Below are positions 1-21,440 of a stretch of DNA of 64,000 nucleotides, one piece after another. This DNA is from Mesorhabditis belari. Taxonomy: Eukaryota; Nematoda; Chromadorea; Rhabditida; Rhabditidae. The notes under the pieces are model-generated. The model did no database searches, was not told the origin of the DNA, and worked only from the letters and a program-made list of their open reading frames with translations. Location: NCBI GenBank assembly GCA_958450365.1, contig CAUEEP010000211.1, positions 868,001 to 932,000 on the forward strand. The letters are read 5' to 3'. The number at the start of each line of letters is the position of its first letter. The first letter of the stretch is position 1. The translations under genes and the position numbers were made by a program.

Positions 1-24
1 GCTAATAAACGTTTGAATTTTCAG

Positions 25-10562
<10,538 letters not shown>

Positions 10563-11300
10563 TCTCTTAACGTTGATTTGAACTATTGATTTGATCTAGT
10601 TGATTTGATGGATTAGTCATAGGTGTACAAAAGAAATATTTTATCCATAAATGTTTTCAAATCACACAAAGCTCACATCATAAAGCAGCGCCAAGAAGCA
10701 CCGTTTTCTAGTGCTAGACCCATCTAGGCCGATTTTTGATTGACAAACCTACAGCCGACAAACCAGCTAAAATCAGTCAGTTAAAATGAGGTCAGGTTCT
10801 GATTCAAAAGCAGTACCAGACCAACAGTAATAGTACTACAATTCAGGTCCAACAATCGGACTGAGTACCCAATCTGGACTAAAGACCGTAATCCAGCTAA
10901 AGTAGACTGAATACCTTATTCTAAGCTGAATATACAATCTACACTTAATACCGTAATCCAGCTAAAGTAGACTGAATGGCCGATCTGGACTAACTACCGC
11001 AATTCAGCTGAACCAATTGACTCTGGCTCTGGGGAATAGGCTGGTGACAGGTACAGTTCTACAGGGTCCCGCAAGATTCGGTTCAGTCAACAGTTTGGTT
11101 ACAGTGTCATAAGGAATATAAAGAAGAAACGCATTGGTTATGAATTTGAATGGAGATGAAAATCAAAGAACATGATCACAGGAACATGATTTAAGGAAAC
11201 CCTATTTACAACGAAGATCTTCGTCTTTTGGCTCTATGGTAAATAGACGATAGGGAAAAGATCAAGGATGAGAGCGGGGGCAACAGAGGTGGACAGAGCA
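10563..11300. other. intergenic, no gene seen
   Basis: A+T-rich sequence after the cyclase stop codon. A short duplication of a block containing ACCGTAATCCAGCTAAAGTA occurs near 10,885 and 10,950. A 3' untranslated region is expected at the start, but no clear AATAAA signal was identified. Confidence 0.5.
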
Positions 11301-11309
11301 TGTCAACAG

Positions 11310-12330
11310 TTCAGTCACGGTCTCATGGCCAGAGTCGTTGCAAAAATGCAATAATAAGTCGGGGAAATGACTGAAAATGAACTAAAAATATGCTGATTCC
11401 AGATCTGAAAGAGTTTTTGAAATCCGTCTTGCAGATTTTTACTGAAATTTCTGTGTTCTATGAGATCTGAGGGTCCGAAGTGGGTCAAGTCAAGCCTCAC
11501 GGCTACTCACCACTATCTTCGGCTAACTGAAAAGATTTCCTTCCTTCGGAAGCCAAACCCAAGCAACAAAAGTTTCATTGTTTGTGATTATATTAGATTT
11601 GTAAATCCCTATAGTAAATAGACGATAGGGAGAAGATCGAGGTAACAAAGGTGGAACAGTTCGGTCACGGTGTCATGGCCAGAGTCGTTGCAAAAATGCA
11701 ATAAGTAGGGGAAATGACTGAAAGCACGAGTGTGGATGTAAACAACAATGTTCTCACAGAAAATGAACTAAAAAGATGCTGATTCCAGGCAAAAAATTGG
11801 AAGTTTTTCAAGCACTTCAATTATTAAAAGTAAACCACGATCTACGTTCATTTATTCTATTTTGTGGACCAATTTCGTCAAATCTCGAACGCATCTTTAT
11901 AGCATTGGGAAACCTACAAATCGAAAGAAGAGATGGTCAAATCGTGGCCGATCAGATAGAAATTTGGATAAAACCGTATGTTGGCTTGTCAATGATGTTT
12001 TTAATTGTGGATGACATTTTTTTTAAATTAAATTATTCTGGCATAATACAATCTGCGCAATACTCGTACAATTTGAACATAAAATATCCACTTCACCGAC
12101 GACTTTGTCGGAAACTTGCACATTTTGCTGTACAACGACGGTGTCATGGCCAGAGTCGTTGCAAAAATGCAATAAGTAGGGGAAATGACTGAAAGCACGA
12201 GTGTGGATGTAAACAACAATGTTCTCACAGAAAATGAACTAAAAAGATGCTGATTCCAGGCTCAAATCTGAAAGATCTGAAAGAGTTTTTGGAAATCCGT
12301 CTTGCAGATTTTTTTGTGAATCTAGTTTTG
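11310..12330. repeat. three copies of a dispersed ~150-bp repeat around an unexplained open stretch
   Basis: ATGGCCAGAGTCGTTGCAAA followed by ATGCAATAA and GGGGAAATGACTGAAA recurs at about 11,325, 11,676 and 12,146, each followed by GATGCTGATTCCAG and then, in two copies, a CTGAAAGAGTTTTTG-AAATCCGTC tail. Between the second and third copies a 138-codon frame (11,776-12,192) is open on the + strand. Its start and end lie in the repeat and I recognise no family, so I do not call it a gene. Confidence 0.6.
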
Positions 12331-12879
12331 CTAATTTGCTAAATTTCGGACACTTCTCAATTTAAATCGGTTTTAGCAGTGAACTTTAGCAAAAATTCGA
12401 TAATTTCTCCGATAATTTTTATTCTATTGGGTTGGGGAGAATGAGTCGGCGCCGAAATTTAAAGAAACTTTTTGCACCCATAAAACCTTCTTTAAATACA
12501 CGTTTTGTTTCATCAAAATCGTCCACTATTTCTTTACAAAATGGCTTTTGAGAGATTCCACAAAGCTGACCTTTTTTGGGATTTTATGGATTCCCAAACA
12601 CAGCTAATCAAAATGACAAAAAGTCCGACTCATAGCAATGAACAATTTCTTCCACATAAACCTCCTTTGGTGTTTATATAAAAAAGATAGAGCACACTCA
12701 ATTACATAAGTTACCAAATTTTCAGGAAGATCCCTCCAACCGTTTACTCTAGATGACAGTTTATCGATTTTGTGAAATCGATGTGAAATCGATCCTTTGT
12801 TGAGTTGAGGCGCTGTTTGAGTTCTCTTTTAAATATTATTTTGTAGAGAATTAAATATTATTTTGTAGAGTTACCCTTC
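12331..12879. other. A+T-rich spacer, no gene seen
   Basis: No coding frame with splice signals or recognisable protein similarity. A short direct repeat AAATATTATTTTGTAGAG is present near 12,830-12,870. Confidence 0.5.
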
Positions 12880-13195
12880 TACGGATATCATGCGTTTTCT
12901 ATCGGATTTTTCTGATAGTACCTTTTTTAGATGCGGAAAATTGTGCTGATTCCGAATCTGAGGGAATTTTTCAAATCCCTCTGACAGAAATTTTTTAAAT
13001 TTAGTTGTAGCGGTTTTTTGGTCATTTTGTATGCGAAATTTTGTGGTACCCTGCAGTTTGGAGCTCGTAACTCGACAACAAGGGTCTAGAACCAAAAACG
13101 AAGGGACAAGTTTTATTCTAGAGACTCTTACGAACATTTTGATGCAAAAATCATCAAATTTGCTCAACTCTACAAAAGGTTATAACATTTTTTAA
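12880..13195. repeat. single arm of the long palindrome family seen at 49 kb
   Basis: The order of blocks (TTTTCTATCGGATTTTT, GTGCTGATTC, GAATTTTTCAAATCCC, GACAG-A-ATTTTTTAAA, CAAGTTTTATTCTA, AAAGGTTATAAC) matches the arm at 49,070-49,370 with moderate divergence. The second arm is missing, so this is a solo half-element or a relic. Confidence 0.65.
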
Positions 13196-13619
13196 AAAAG
13201 AAATGAGAATGTTTAAGAAAGAAATGAGAAATGAGATTTGTACTTAACCTTAAAAACATATCTTTCTGGGGTACTACCTTCGCTCTCTGATGGAAAAAGT
13301 TCGTTACTAACAAATAAAATAAATCCAAAATCTACTAACAATTCTTATTTTTTAGCAATTTTTTAAAAAATGTTTTCACAGATTTGAAAATACACTGAAA
13401 TCTTTTCCTCGTGACTCTGGTTTTGACTCAGATTCTGATCCTGACGCTGGATGTATTAGGTTGTCCAGTTATGAATGCGCGCCTGCTCTTGAACAGCATA
13501 CCTCAGAGCTATACAATTTTATCAAGCCTAATCCTCTATATGCTGCTCAGATTTCCTTATTTATTACAATTCTTTCGTGTTTTTGACAAAATCAATTAAT
13601 TTTTGATTTAATTTCTGTG

Positions 13620-14003
13620 TTTAGATGTCTCCGTACCTTTGGAGACACAAAGTTTAGTCTCCGTGCCTTTGGAGACACAAAGTTTAGTCTCCGTGCCTTT
13701 GGAGACACAAAGTTTAGTCTCCGTACCTTTGGAGACATAAAGTTTAGTCTCCGTGCCTTTGGAGACACAAAGTTTAGTCTCCGTGCCTTTGGAGACACAA
13801 AGTTTAGTCTCCGTACCTTTGGAGACATAAAGTTTAGTCTCCGTGCCTTTGGAGACACAAAGTTTAGTCTCCGTGCCTTTGGAGACACAAAGTTTAGTCT
13901 CCGTACCTTTGGAGACATAAAGTTTAGTCTCCGTGCCTTTGGAGACACAAAGTTTAGTCTCCGTGCCTTTGGAGACACAAAGTTTAGTCTCCGTGCCTTT
14001 GGT
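13620..14003. repeat. 30-bp satellite with a 90-bp higher-order period
   Basis: Thirteen units of GTCTCCGTGCCTTTGGAGAC plus ACAAAGTTTA. Each unit is a small hairpin because GTCTCC pairs with GGAGAC. Variant units (CGTACC, and CATAAAG in place of CACAAAG) occur as every third unit in the first ten, giving a 3 x 30-bp higher-order repeat. Because 30 is a multiple of 3, both strands stay open, which creates false long open frames. Confidence 0.9.
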
Positions 14004-14009
14004 ATAACT

Positions 14010-14175
14010 TCAAATTGGGCAAAAACGCTGCTGAATCTCCTCGAGATCTCTGAAAAATATTTGGGAAAGATGCTAGCCAGTGTCGTCAGTTCGGAAAGCC
14101 AGTGTCGCCGATGGTTTCAACGATTTCGAGAAGGAAATGAATCTTTGGAAGATCAGGACCAGCAACGACAATCGT
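14010..14175 (+). pseudogene. mariner transposase fragment (DNA-binding region)
   Basis: The frame ends with CRRWFQRFREGNESLEDQD, the conserved mariner N-terminal helix-turn-helix signature (WF.RF..G...L.D). It is fused in frame to the end of the 30-bp satellite and breaks off after about 50 residues. No catalytic region or terminal repeats are attached. Confidence 0.7.
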
Positions 14176-14204
14176 TGCGTCGGTTAATAGAAAGGTTAAT
14201 AGAA

Positions 14205-14461
14205 ACCCTCTATTTATTAACTCTTATCCGGGACGGATAAGGGTTAATATCAAGAGAGAACCAAGACTGACGTCTTGCCGAGAGACATTCGGGGCTAGAG
14301 AGCATGCAGCAACCTTAGGTCCTCTAAGGCGGGCATAAGGTTGCTGCATGCTCTCTAACCCCGAATGTCTCTCGGCAAGACGTCAGTGCTAAATTGCCGA
14401 TAAATTTTATTCGCGCCGGATAAAGGTTAATAAAAAGGGTCTTTTTATTAACCTTTATCCG
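14205..14461. mobile_element. three-hairpin foldback element
   Basis: Three perfect or near-perfect hairpins in series: 14,214-14,247 (TTATTAACTCTTATCCG / CGGATAAGGGTTAATA), 14,266-14,387 (arms about 52 bp from ACTGACGTCTTGCCGAGAGA, with an 18-20-base loop around GGTCCTCTAAGG), and 14,417-14,461 (CGGATAAAGGTTAATAAAAA / its complement). The outer hairpins are related to each other. No coding capacity. Confidence 0.8.
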
Positions 14462-14514
14462 TTTCCTAAAAGTTGCTCTTTTCGTCTTTTCCTCTCTGCG
14501 TCTCTTCCCTCTAG

Positions 14515-14770
14515 CTTAGATAGATAAATAAGCTTAGATTTATAGACATAAATTCCAGAATCTAGGCCTATAAATAAGGCTAGATTTATAAACACAAAAA
14601 TCAGGATTTATGTCTATAAATAAGCCTTTATTTATAGACACAAACATCAGGATCTATGTCTATAAATAAGCCTTTATTTATAGACATAAATTTTAGAATC
14701 TATGTCTATGAATAAGCCTAGATTTATAGACACAAATATCAGGATCTATGTCTATAAATAATAAATAAGG
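14515..14770. repeat. ~60-bp tandem repeat, TATAAATAAGCCTTTATTTATA core
   Basis: About four copies of a unit holding TCTATAAATAAGCC, TTTATAGACACAAA and ATCAGGATCTATG. The core is an inverted repeat. A short TTTGTTCGCTAGG minisatellite follows at 14,795-14,920. Confidence 0.75.
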
Positions 14771-14920
14771 ATTTTAGTATACTTTGGATTGCAGAGTTCT
14801 TCCAAGTTTGTTCGCTAGATTTGTTCGCTAGGGATTGTTTGTCAAGTTTATTCGCCAAGTTTATTCGCTAGGTTTGTTCGCTGGGTTGATTCGCTAGGTT
14901 TGTTCGATAGGTTTGTTCAA

Positions 14921-15555
14921 GGTACAAGATCAGAGCTGTATGCCGGATGGGCCATCATCTCCCATCCAAGGGAGTTTAGTGTAGAACGAGTCATCTTCAA
15001 AACATGCATCGCTAGCAACATTTCTCCCATGTTCTGGAATGATTTTCAGCAAAAGTTGCCAAAATTTCGAAATAACAAAAAGTGAGGAAGTTTGATTTTA
15101 TTGTTTTTTTTCGAAAAGTGTTCTTGACTCGTGTTCCACGCAACAGCCTTCAACCTCTGTTTTATTAGAGATCAATGTGAAGAATAGCGACATTTCATAC
15201 CCACCAACTCAATATAATACTAACTTACGTATCTAAAATCGATTTTTTCTTGGATTTTTATAGTCTTGGATTTTTATAATGGACTTTCATAAACAACATT
15301 TTAAAACTTAACTGAAGTTGATCTGCTTACGGGAAGTCGAGATGTAATCAATTCATGCATCGTGACATCTAGAAAACTCTTGAGACTGAATTTTATCTTA
15401 AGGAAAACTTTTTTACAAATCGCAGATTTTAAATGGTTTTGATATGAAAAGATACTTCAGAACTCTAATTTGTAAAATTCGAAACAATATTGTAAAAATG
15501 TTAAGAAAAAAAGAAAAATTGAAGTGTTATTGCAAAAATTTGTTTTATTTGTGGG
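14921..15555. other. spacer, no gene seen
   Basis: A+T-rich with short open frames only. Neither spliced coding nor a repeat family was recognised. Confidence 0.4.
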
Positions 15556-15574
15556 AAACTTGGGTAATTAAACC
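15556..15574 (-). other. SL1 spliced-leader match (first 19 of 22 bases)
   Basis: On the - strand, 15,574 to 15,556 reads GGTTTAATTACCCAAGTTT, identical to bases 1-19 of nematode SL1. The next bases are CCCACA rather than GAG|GTAA, so the splice donor and the rest of the SL1 RNA are absent. A 19-base match is far beyond chance in 64 kb. It may be a damaged SL RNA gene, a piece of a 5S/SL1 unit, or the 5' end of a retro-copied trans-spliced transcript. Confidence 0.7.
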
Positions 15575-15589
15575 ACCTGTACCACCCGA

Positions 15590-16070
15590 AAAAGGTTCCA
15601 TGTGCCAGACGATGCTTTTTTGAAGTCGAGGTGATTTGGACCCTCTGGGACCAATAAACGCGCAGGTTATCGCTTATGGCCACAGAGGGGGTCATAAAAA
15701 GCAGGAGTCACCGACCCACTATCGGCAGCGGATGTCCTCCGTGCGCCACTGTAGCGGATGTAGGTCCGTGAGGTAAAGGAGAATGGCACTCCTAAGTACC
15801 CGGGTACTTTAAAGCCAAGGGAATTGTCGGAAAGCTGAGGGGTACACAGCTCAATCAACGCTCAGTCAAAGCAAAGACTCTAAAACTCGGAGACCCAGGA
15901 GCCTGAGACTGGCTCTGAAACTGGTGGCGACTGGTGGCGCGTCTTCGTCAGAGCTTGAGGTAAGGGTGATTCCTCCAAGATAGCTCAGGGTGACCCCCTC
16001 CCTCACCGGGGAGTGCTTGGGGGGATTTGGGGGCTAGAAATAGCCCCCCCCCCCAAGTGCTGCACTTTTT
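15590..16070. other. G+C-rich island of unknown nature
   Basis: About 480 bases of much higher G+C than the flanks, ending in a strong hairpin GGGGGCTAGAAATAGCCCCC (16,028-16,048) and then a T-run. I could not match it to 5S, U1-U6 or SRP RNA from memory, and open frames are short. It abuts the SL1-like motif. Confidence 0.45.
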
Positions 16071-17944
16071 TACTCTGACTTTTCATAAATCCAAGCCTGA
16101 TTTGAGGTTTCCTTAGTTTCTAGGTTCCTTAGTGATTAGATTAGATTAACTGGTTTATGGTTAATGGTTTAATTATCGATAAGCAATTTTATGGATATGT
16201 CAACATGGTCAGAATAGTTGTATTTCTCCTCCATAATTGCTTTTTAAAGTATGCCGGACCCTTTAATATCTTTTTAAATCACCTTTTGATCGACTCGTAT
16301 TTCCTGATGTGTGCTATGGCACGATGAATCGGAATCGGCTTTTATTACAAATATGATTTCGCGATGAATCGAAATGAAGAGGGGTTTTATTAGAAATATA
16401 TTACAAAATTAAAACTGCGTTTTTGAATTTTTATTTTTGAAGATTTTTTCAATCAAGAACTTCAGAAGAAAGTCAGCGGGAAGCGGGTGTCGAGAGTTGA
16501 GACAAGCTCTCCCGTCACTTCTGTTCAGAGCCCCAAACAAGCTCTCTAGTCACTTCTGTCGAGCCGACATCTCGAGGGCGATGAGCCGTGTAATCTTCTT
16601 CTTGTTTTTGTTATTGTGAAAAAGCCAGTGTAATTTTTGTAAAACGTTCCAAAGCTTTTGTAAAGATCGAGCATTTTCTTCTATAAGACGAAATTTATTT
16701 CCATGTCCCTCGTTTTCCCGTTTCTTCAAAATTTCTCCTTTCCCCCATCAATGTTTAATCGTTTTGAAATAAGGACAATCGCCGACCGTACTGACAAGAA
16801 AAGGAGCTTATTCGTGTTCGTTTTGGGAAAACGTGTGGTTGAATAAAGTGAAAAAGACAGAGGAATTAACGAGAGTTAAACCCTTCTCATACATATTTTT
16901 GATAAGGGACAAAGTCAAGAAGTTCCTTTTCTTTCAGCTAAAAGCCTTCGGGGAGACTGTTTTTGACTTTATGGTTCTACTTTTTCAACAATGCCGCGAC
17001 ACTTCCAGCTACGAGATCCAAGTAATATCGTTTTAGAGTGCCACATGAAAAGTCCCCCGAAAAAAATGGGTTAATTGAGTTTGCAGCAAATAACTCTATC
17101 CAACAACACAGAAATCGATAGTTATCAAGTTTCAGATGACGATTCAACTCTCTTCAACTACGAAAAAGATTCCCAGGTTGTATAAAACTAAAGCAATATC
17201 CTTTTTCAATGTCGGTCTTTACATCAAATCTCACATCAAAAGAATAAAGAGATTTTCAAAGGCTATTCCCATCCTGTAAAATCTGTGATTCCCCATGTAA
17301 TCCTCCTTTCAGCACCCCCTTTTTTTTTTCTCTTCCTGTTCTTTGTGTAGGTGAGGAAAGTGTGGGCGAACAGCCAGCAACCATCTTTTCTATGTCCGTC
17401 CTTTCCATCAAATTTTCCAGAAACTATTCTCTTCCTGTTTAAATCTGTGAATTCACCCCGTAATCACTCCTTTCAGTAATCTTCTTCGTAATCTTCTGAT
17501 CTTTGAGTGAAAAGAAATTGAATTTTAGAAAGTGTGGGCGAGGGAAAGCTCCTTTCGCCTTTTAGAAATATTTTGCGAAAGATTTCGAGAATATGATACC
17601 GTTTTAATCAATAGCAGGAATCCTTCTCCTTTGCTTCTTCAAAACATCTTTATTTTACCTATTAAAAGTATTTCCGTGGCACATCATCTTGAAAACAATG
17701 AAGAAGCGAACTAACTTTCTTCCTCCAATCCTTTTCCTGCTTCTCCCTATGCTCTGTGGTGCGGAGCTGATAGATGGAATGCAAAATGGCTGCTTTGGGT
17801 ATACATTGACCAGAATCGCTCCCATTCCCCGCAATTATCTAGTGATTACTTTTTTGGGAGTGTACCAGGTGGGGAACGTGATATTAAAAAGAAAGTTTGG
17901 CTAACTTACAAAGCTTCTTGTTTATAATAATATAACTTTTAGCC

Positions 17945-18490
17945 TTTTGTTTCGAAATTATTCTTTTGATAGGTGCTCTTTTGGCCTCGATTTGTCGCCT
18001 ATTGCCCGACTACAGAAGTGAATAGTTTTATAAACACGAATGATTTGGATTAACGCCTATTCCTAGTTGATATTTGTCAGGTTTTATTAAAAAGCATTTG
18101 GTAGAGAATCGCATATATCTTTTGCGTTTGTTTCGAAATTGATGTGTCTGCGATAAGGTGCACTTTTAGCTTCGGTTTTGCCACCTATTGTTCGCTTAAA
18201 AAGTGAATAGTCACCTCGAATTATTTTGGATTAACGTCTATTCCTGGTTGATATTCACCAGGTTTTATTGAAAAAGCATTTGGTGAGAATCATATATCTT
18301 TTGCATTTTGTACAACACAAAAGTGAATAGTTTTAAAGTTCGAATGATTTTGAATTAACACTTTTAGCATTTTCCTAGTTGGCATTCATTGATTATATTA
18401 AAAAAGCATTTGGTAGAAATTTCTGATTAATGGATTAACGCTTATTCCTAGTTGATATTCGCTAGGTTATATTAAAAAAGCATTTGATAG
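17945..18490. repeat. ~160-bp tandem repeat in kinase intron, copy number differs between arms
   Basis: Units contain AAGTGAATAGTTTTA, GATTTTGGATTAACGC, CTATTCCTAGTTGATATT and AAAGCATTTGGTAGA. About four partial units are seen here, and about two in the partner arm at 42,850-43,200. Confidence 0.7.
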
Positions 18491-19644
18491 AAAAGTCTTA
18501 AAGCTTACTGATCAATCAAACCATAGAGTTAGAAAGCCTTTTTTCAAAGAAAACTCTTTTAGATTGCGACAAAGACATATTCGTCAGTCCCAGTAGTCAG
18601 TCAGTATCTTCTTTTTCAGGATCAGAACTATTTCCTATGTGATCATCCATCCACCATGGAACTCCTTTCACTATCGATGAGTTAGAAGATCATCGGTTTC
18701 AATGATTGATAAATAGGGTAGTGCATCTTAAACGTCTTTATGGTCCAAACTAACAAGTTTAGGGAAAATTCGATGATCTCAAGCTGGTCAACTATTAGCG
18801 TGGCGTTTTCCACGAATCTCACCAAGTAACATTTCGCCCCAAGATCTTCAAGAGATTCACTCGTAGGCAAAGTTCTGTAATGTCTGCTCTAATGCTCCAC
18901 GTAAACGAGTGGATTGATGGTTTCGTTCCAACAATTAATTCAGTACCTTGAGTTTTTAGAAAGCACAACTTATCGACTATTCCCGTATCCCTATAATCTT
19001 GAATCGATCACTCTTCAGATTGGGATCGAGATGAGATGTGTAGCTCGTATTGGCATTTATTTATTATCCAAAGACTTTGGAGGTTTTAATTTCGGTGAGT
19101 TGGGAAAGGAGAACAGGTGAATCGAGAATAAAATCAGAGAATCCGATCAACAAAGACTGTGAGTACGAGTTGGGAATTGCGGGTCCTCCCGGAGCGTGCA
19201 ACAATGATCCCAAATTTGGGCTGCTCGCCTTGCGTAAATTCTAAAGATTTGCATAAAATTAGGGTCAGTTTGAGCTCGACATTAGATGCAATGCTTTCAT
19301 GAACACTTAAGTTTTGTTCTCCATTTTCGATTTCCAACTTCTTTAAGTTAAAGGACAGCGGAAACGAAATTGGTACAGGAAGAACACCGAAAATTGAAGC
19401 GAAGTGAAACGCAATCAACAACCAAAGCAATCTTTCCAAGAAAGCGATGAATTTGCGACTCAATTTCTTGACACCAGTCACTACAGTCTCCGAATCTCCC
19501 CAGACTGCTCACCAAATCTTCTTCTCAACCAAGAAAAGAAGGGGACTATCCACAGTTCACCCGTAAATCAAAACGCCATTCTGCATTCATTCAGTAGATT
19601 TTCGATAAAACGAATTCATGGAATCGTAGTTAATTGTAACCCTA

Positions 19645-21256
19645 CAGTGCCGCTCCAAAGGTAATGACCCCTCAAACTTTTCCCAGGTTTATCCCATATA
19701 AAACAAATGCCCAAGAGTAATATGTTTAAAAAACAAAATGTAGATTTTCATTAAAATGCATAAATATTTTGGTTTCAGCTCATTTTGGAATGCTTTCACA
19801 AAACATGACATAAAAAAGAAAGAATTAAGGTCATCGAAAGTACGCCAGCCCTAAGCGTTTGTAATTGAACCAAACTTTCATAAATCAATCTTTTTCTAAT
19901 TTATAGTTCTCGTTCTAATTTATTTTGATTTTTTTCAGATATGGAGCATAAAATGTATCCACTTGCTGTATGCCAAATTCTTCTCACGACAAGGTTTCCT
20001 CTGGATCGAGTGTCAAAAGAGCAGCAGAAAGCTTTGGAATCATACACTACGGCAAAGCGCTGGAATCAAGGAGGCCTACAAAAAGAAAATGTTTTTGGAG
20101 TTCAAGTACAAGAAAGGACGCCACAGAGTTACAGCCTTGAAAGATATGACAGGAAGGCTTTTTCTCGAAAGTAAATCAGATCCCCGTTTAATGGCGAGAG
20201 AAATTCCCCAAAAGACTTCACATCCCGATGGTGCAAAACCATCCATTTCTACTATAAGCGAAGACTTGTTGATTCTGGATTATTTAATCGACATGGCTCA
20301 GAACCACTTATCTCAAGAAATCAGAAGGAGCTTTGGTTTGGCCAAGAATTACCGAAAGTGGAATGTGAACGATTGGGCGAGGATTTTGTTTTCAGACAAA
20401 ATGAAGGTCCAACTTCTTTTCTTCTGACGGAATACAATGGGTTAAAACGACCAAAGAACGCATTGGTTGTTCAGGCGCACAATATTCCAACATGATTAAA
20501 CACAGGGGAGGCTCGGTACTTCTTTGGGGATGTTTCTCGGAGGTTCAGGAGTTGGTCCACTCATGCGCATAAAAGGCATCATCAACGCCGAAAAGTATGT
20601 GGATATTTTGGAAATATATATATTGCCTTGTGTTAGCAAAAATTTTCCTAACGGATGGACTTTTCAACGAGATCGCGACCCCAAACACACAGCCCAACGG
20701 ATCAAAACTTGGTTCATCGAATCGCGTGTCCGTTCTTCAATGGCCTGCTCCAGAGTCCCGATGCAAATCCTATTGAAAATGCATGGAATTGCCGGAAGAA
20801 ACAATGCCCAGGACATAAAGCAGAAAATTCTGATGATTTGTACCGGAAATTACAAGAGAAATTGGGCAAAAAATGATGCAGGAGTTATCAAAAAGCTTAT
20901 TGAATTAATGCCTCAGCGAAGTTGAAGCTATTATTATTGATGCCCAAGGTCAAAATACAATTTATGATTCTTTCTCGATTTTGATTATATTTATACTTTC
21001 TTTATTGAATAAAATATCCATAGAGCTCAAAAAACTTTACAGCATTAGCAACGGGGGTCATTACTTTTGAGCGACCTTGAGTGCTTCTTTTTTATGTCAT
21101 GTTTTGAAAGCATTCCAAATGAGCTGAAACCAAAGAAATATTATGCATGTTTATGAAAAATCCCCATTTTGTTTTGAGGCAATTACTCTGTTGCATTTGT
21201 TTTATATGATAAACACAAGAAAAGTTTGAGGGGGTCATTACCTTTGAGCGGCACTG
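19645..21256 (+). mobile_element. Tc1-like transposon with long terminal inverted repeats
   Basis: The left end is CAGTGCCGCTCCAAAGGTAA and the right end is its complement with one mismatch zone, flanked by TA on both sides as expected for Tc1/mariner insertion. The inverted repeats continue imperfectly for roughly 200 bases (an AAATGCTTTCAAAACATGACAT-like block recurs near 19,785 and 21,115). Total length is 1,612 bases. The partner arm lacks it, so it inserted after the duplication. Confidence 0.9.
19941..20925 (+). pseudogene. Tc1-family transposase, frameshifted
   Basis: Recognisable segments in different frames: WARILFSDK (first catalytic Asp, ~20,375), SVLLWGCFS and GPLMRIKGIINAEKY (20,513-20,605), FQRDRDPKHTA (second Asp, ~20,665), and SPDANPIENAW (third acidic residue, Glu, ~20,752). 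Tc1 proteins of about 340 residues carry these in one frame. Here at least three frame changes and stops separate them, so the element cannot mobilise itself. Confidence 0.85.
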
Positions 21257-21299
21257 TATAATAGAAAACAAGTAGCTAGCGATGTTCCCACAGAAAACA

Positions 21300-21440
21300 A
21301 GTATTTCTGCTCATGGAATGATGAGCTTTAAGCGATGGAACGATGAGCTTTAAGCGATGGAACGATGAGCTTTAAGCACGATGGAACGATGAGCTTTAAG
21401 CTTGATGGAACGATGAGCTTTAAGCTCATCGTTCGTGCCT
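21300..21440. repeat. GATGGAACGATGAGCTTTAAGC tandem repeat
   Basis: Five to six copies of a unit of about 22 bases, ending in an inverted GCTTTAAGCTCATCGTTC copy. Confidence 0.8.

Noticed and set aside
11776..12192. Unnamed 138-codon gene
   Set aside because: Both ends lie in a dispersed repeat found three times nearby, there are no splice sites, and no family similarity was seen.
13592..14240. Long open frames on both strands over the 30-bp satellite
   Set aside because: The unit length is a multiple of 3 and contains no stop, so openness is automatic; there are no splice signals or start context.
15590..16070. 5S rRNA or U-snRNA gene
   Set aside because: No match to the conserved 5S or U1-U6 cores that I could check by eye, on either strand.
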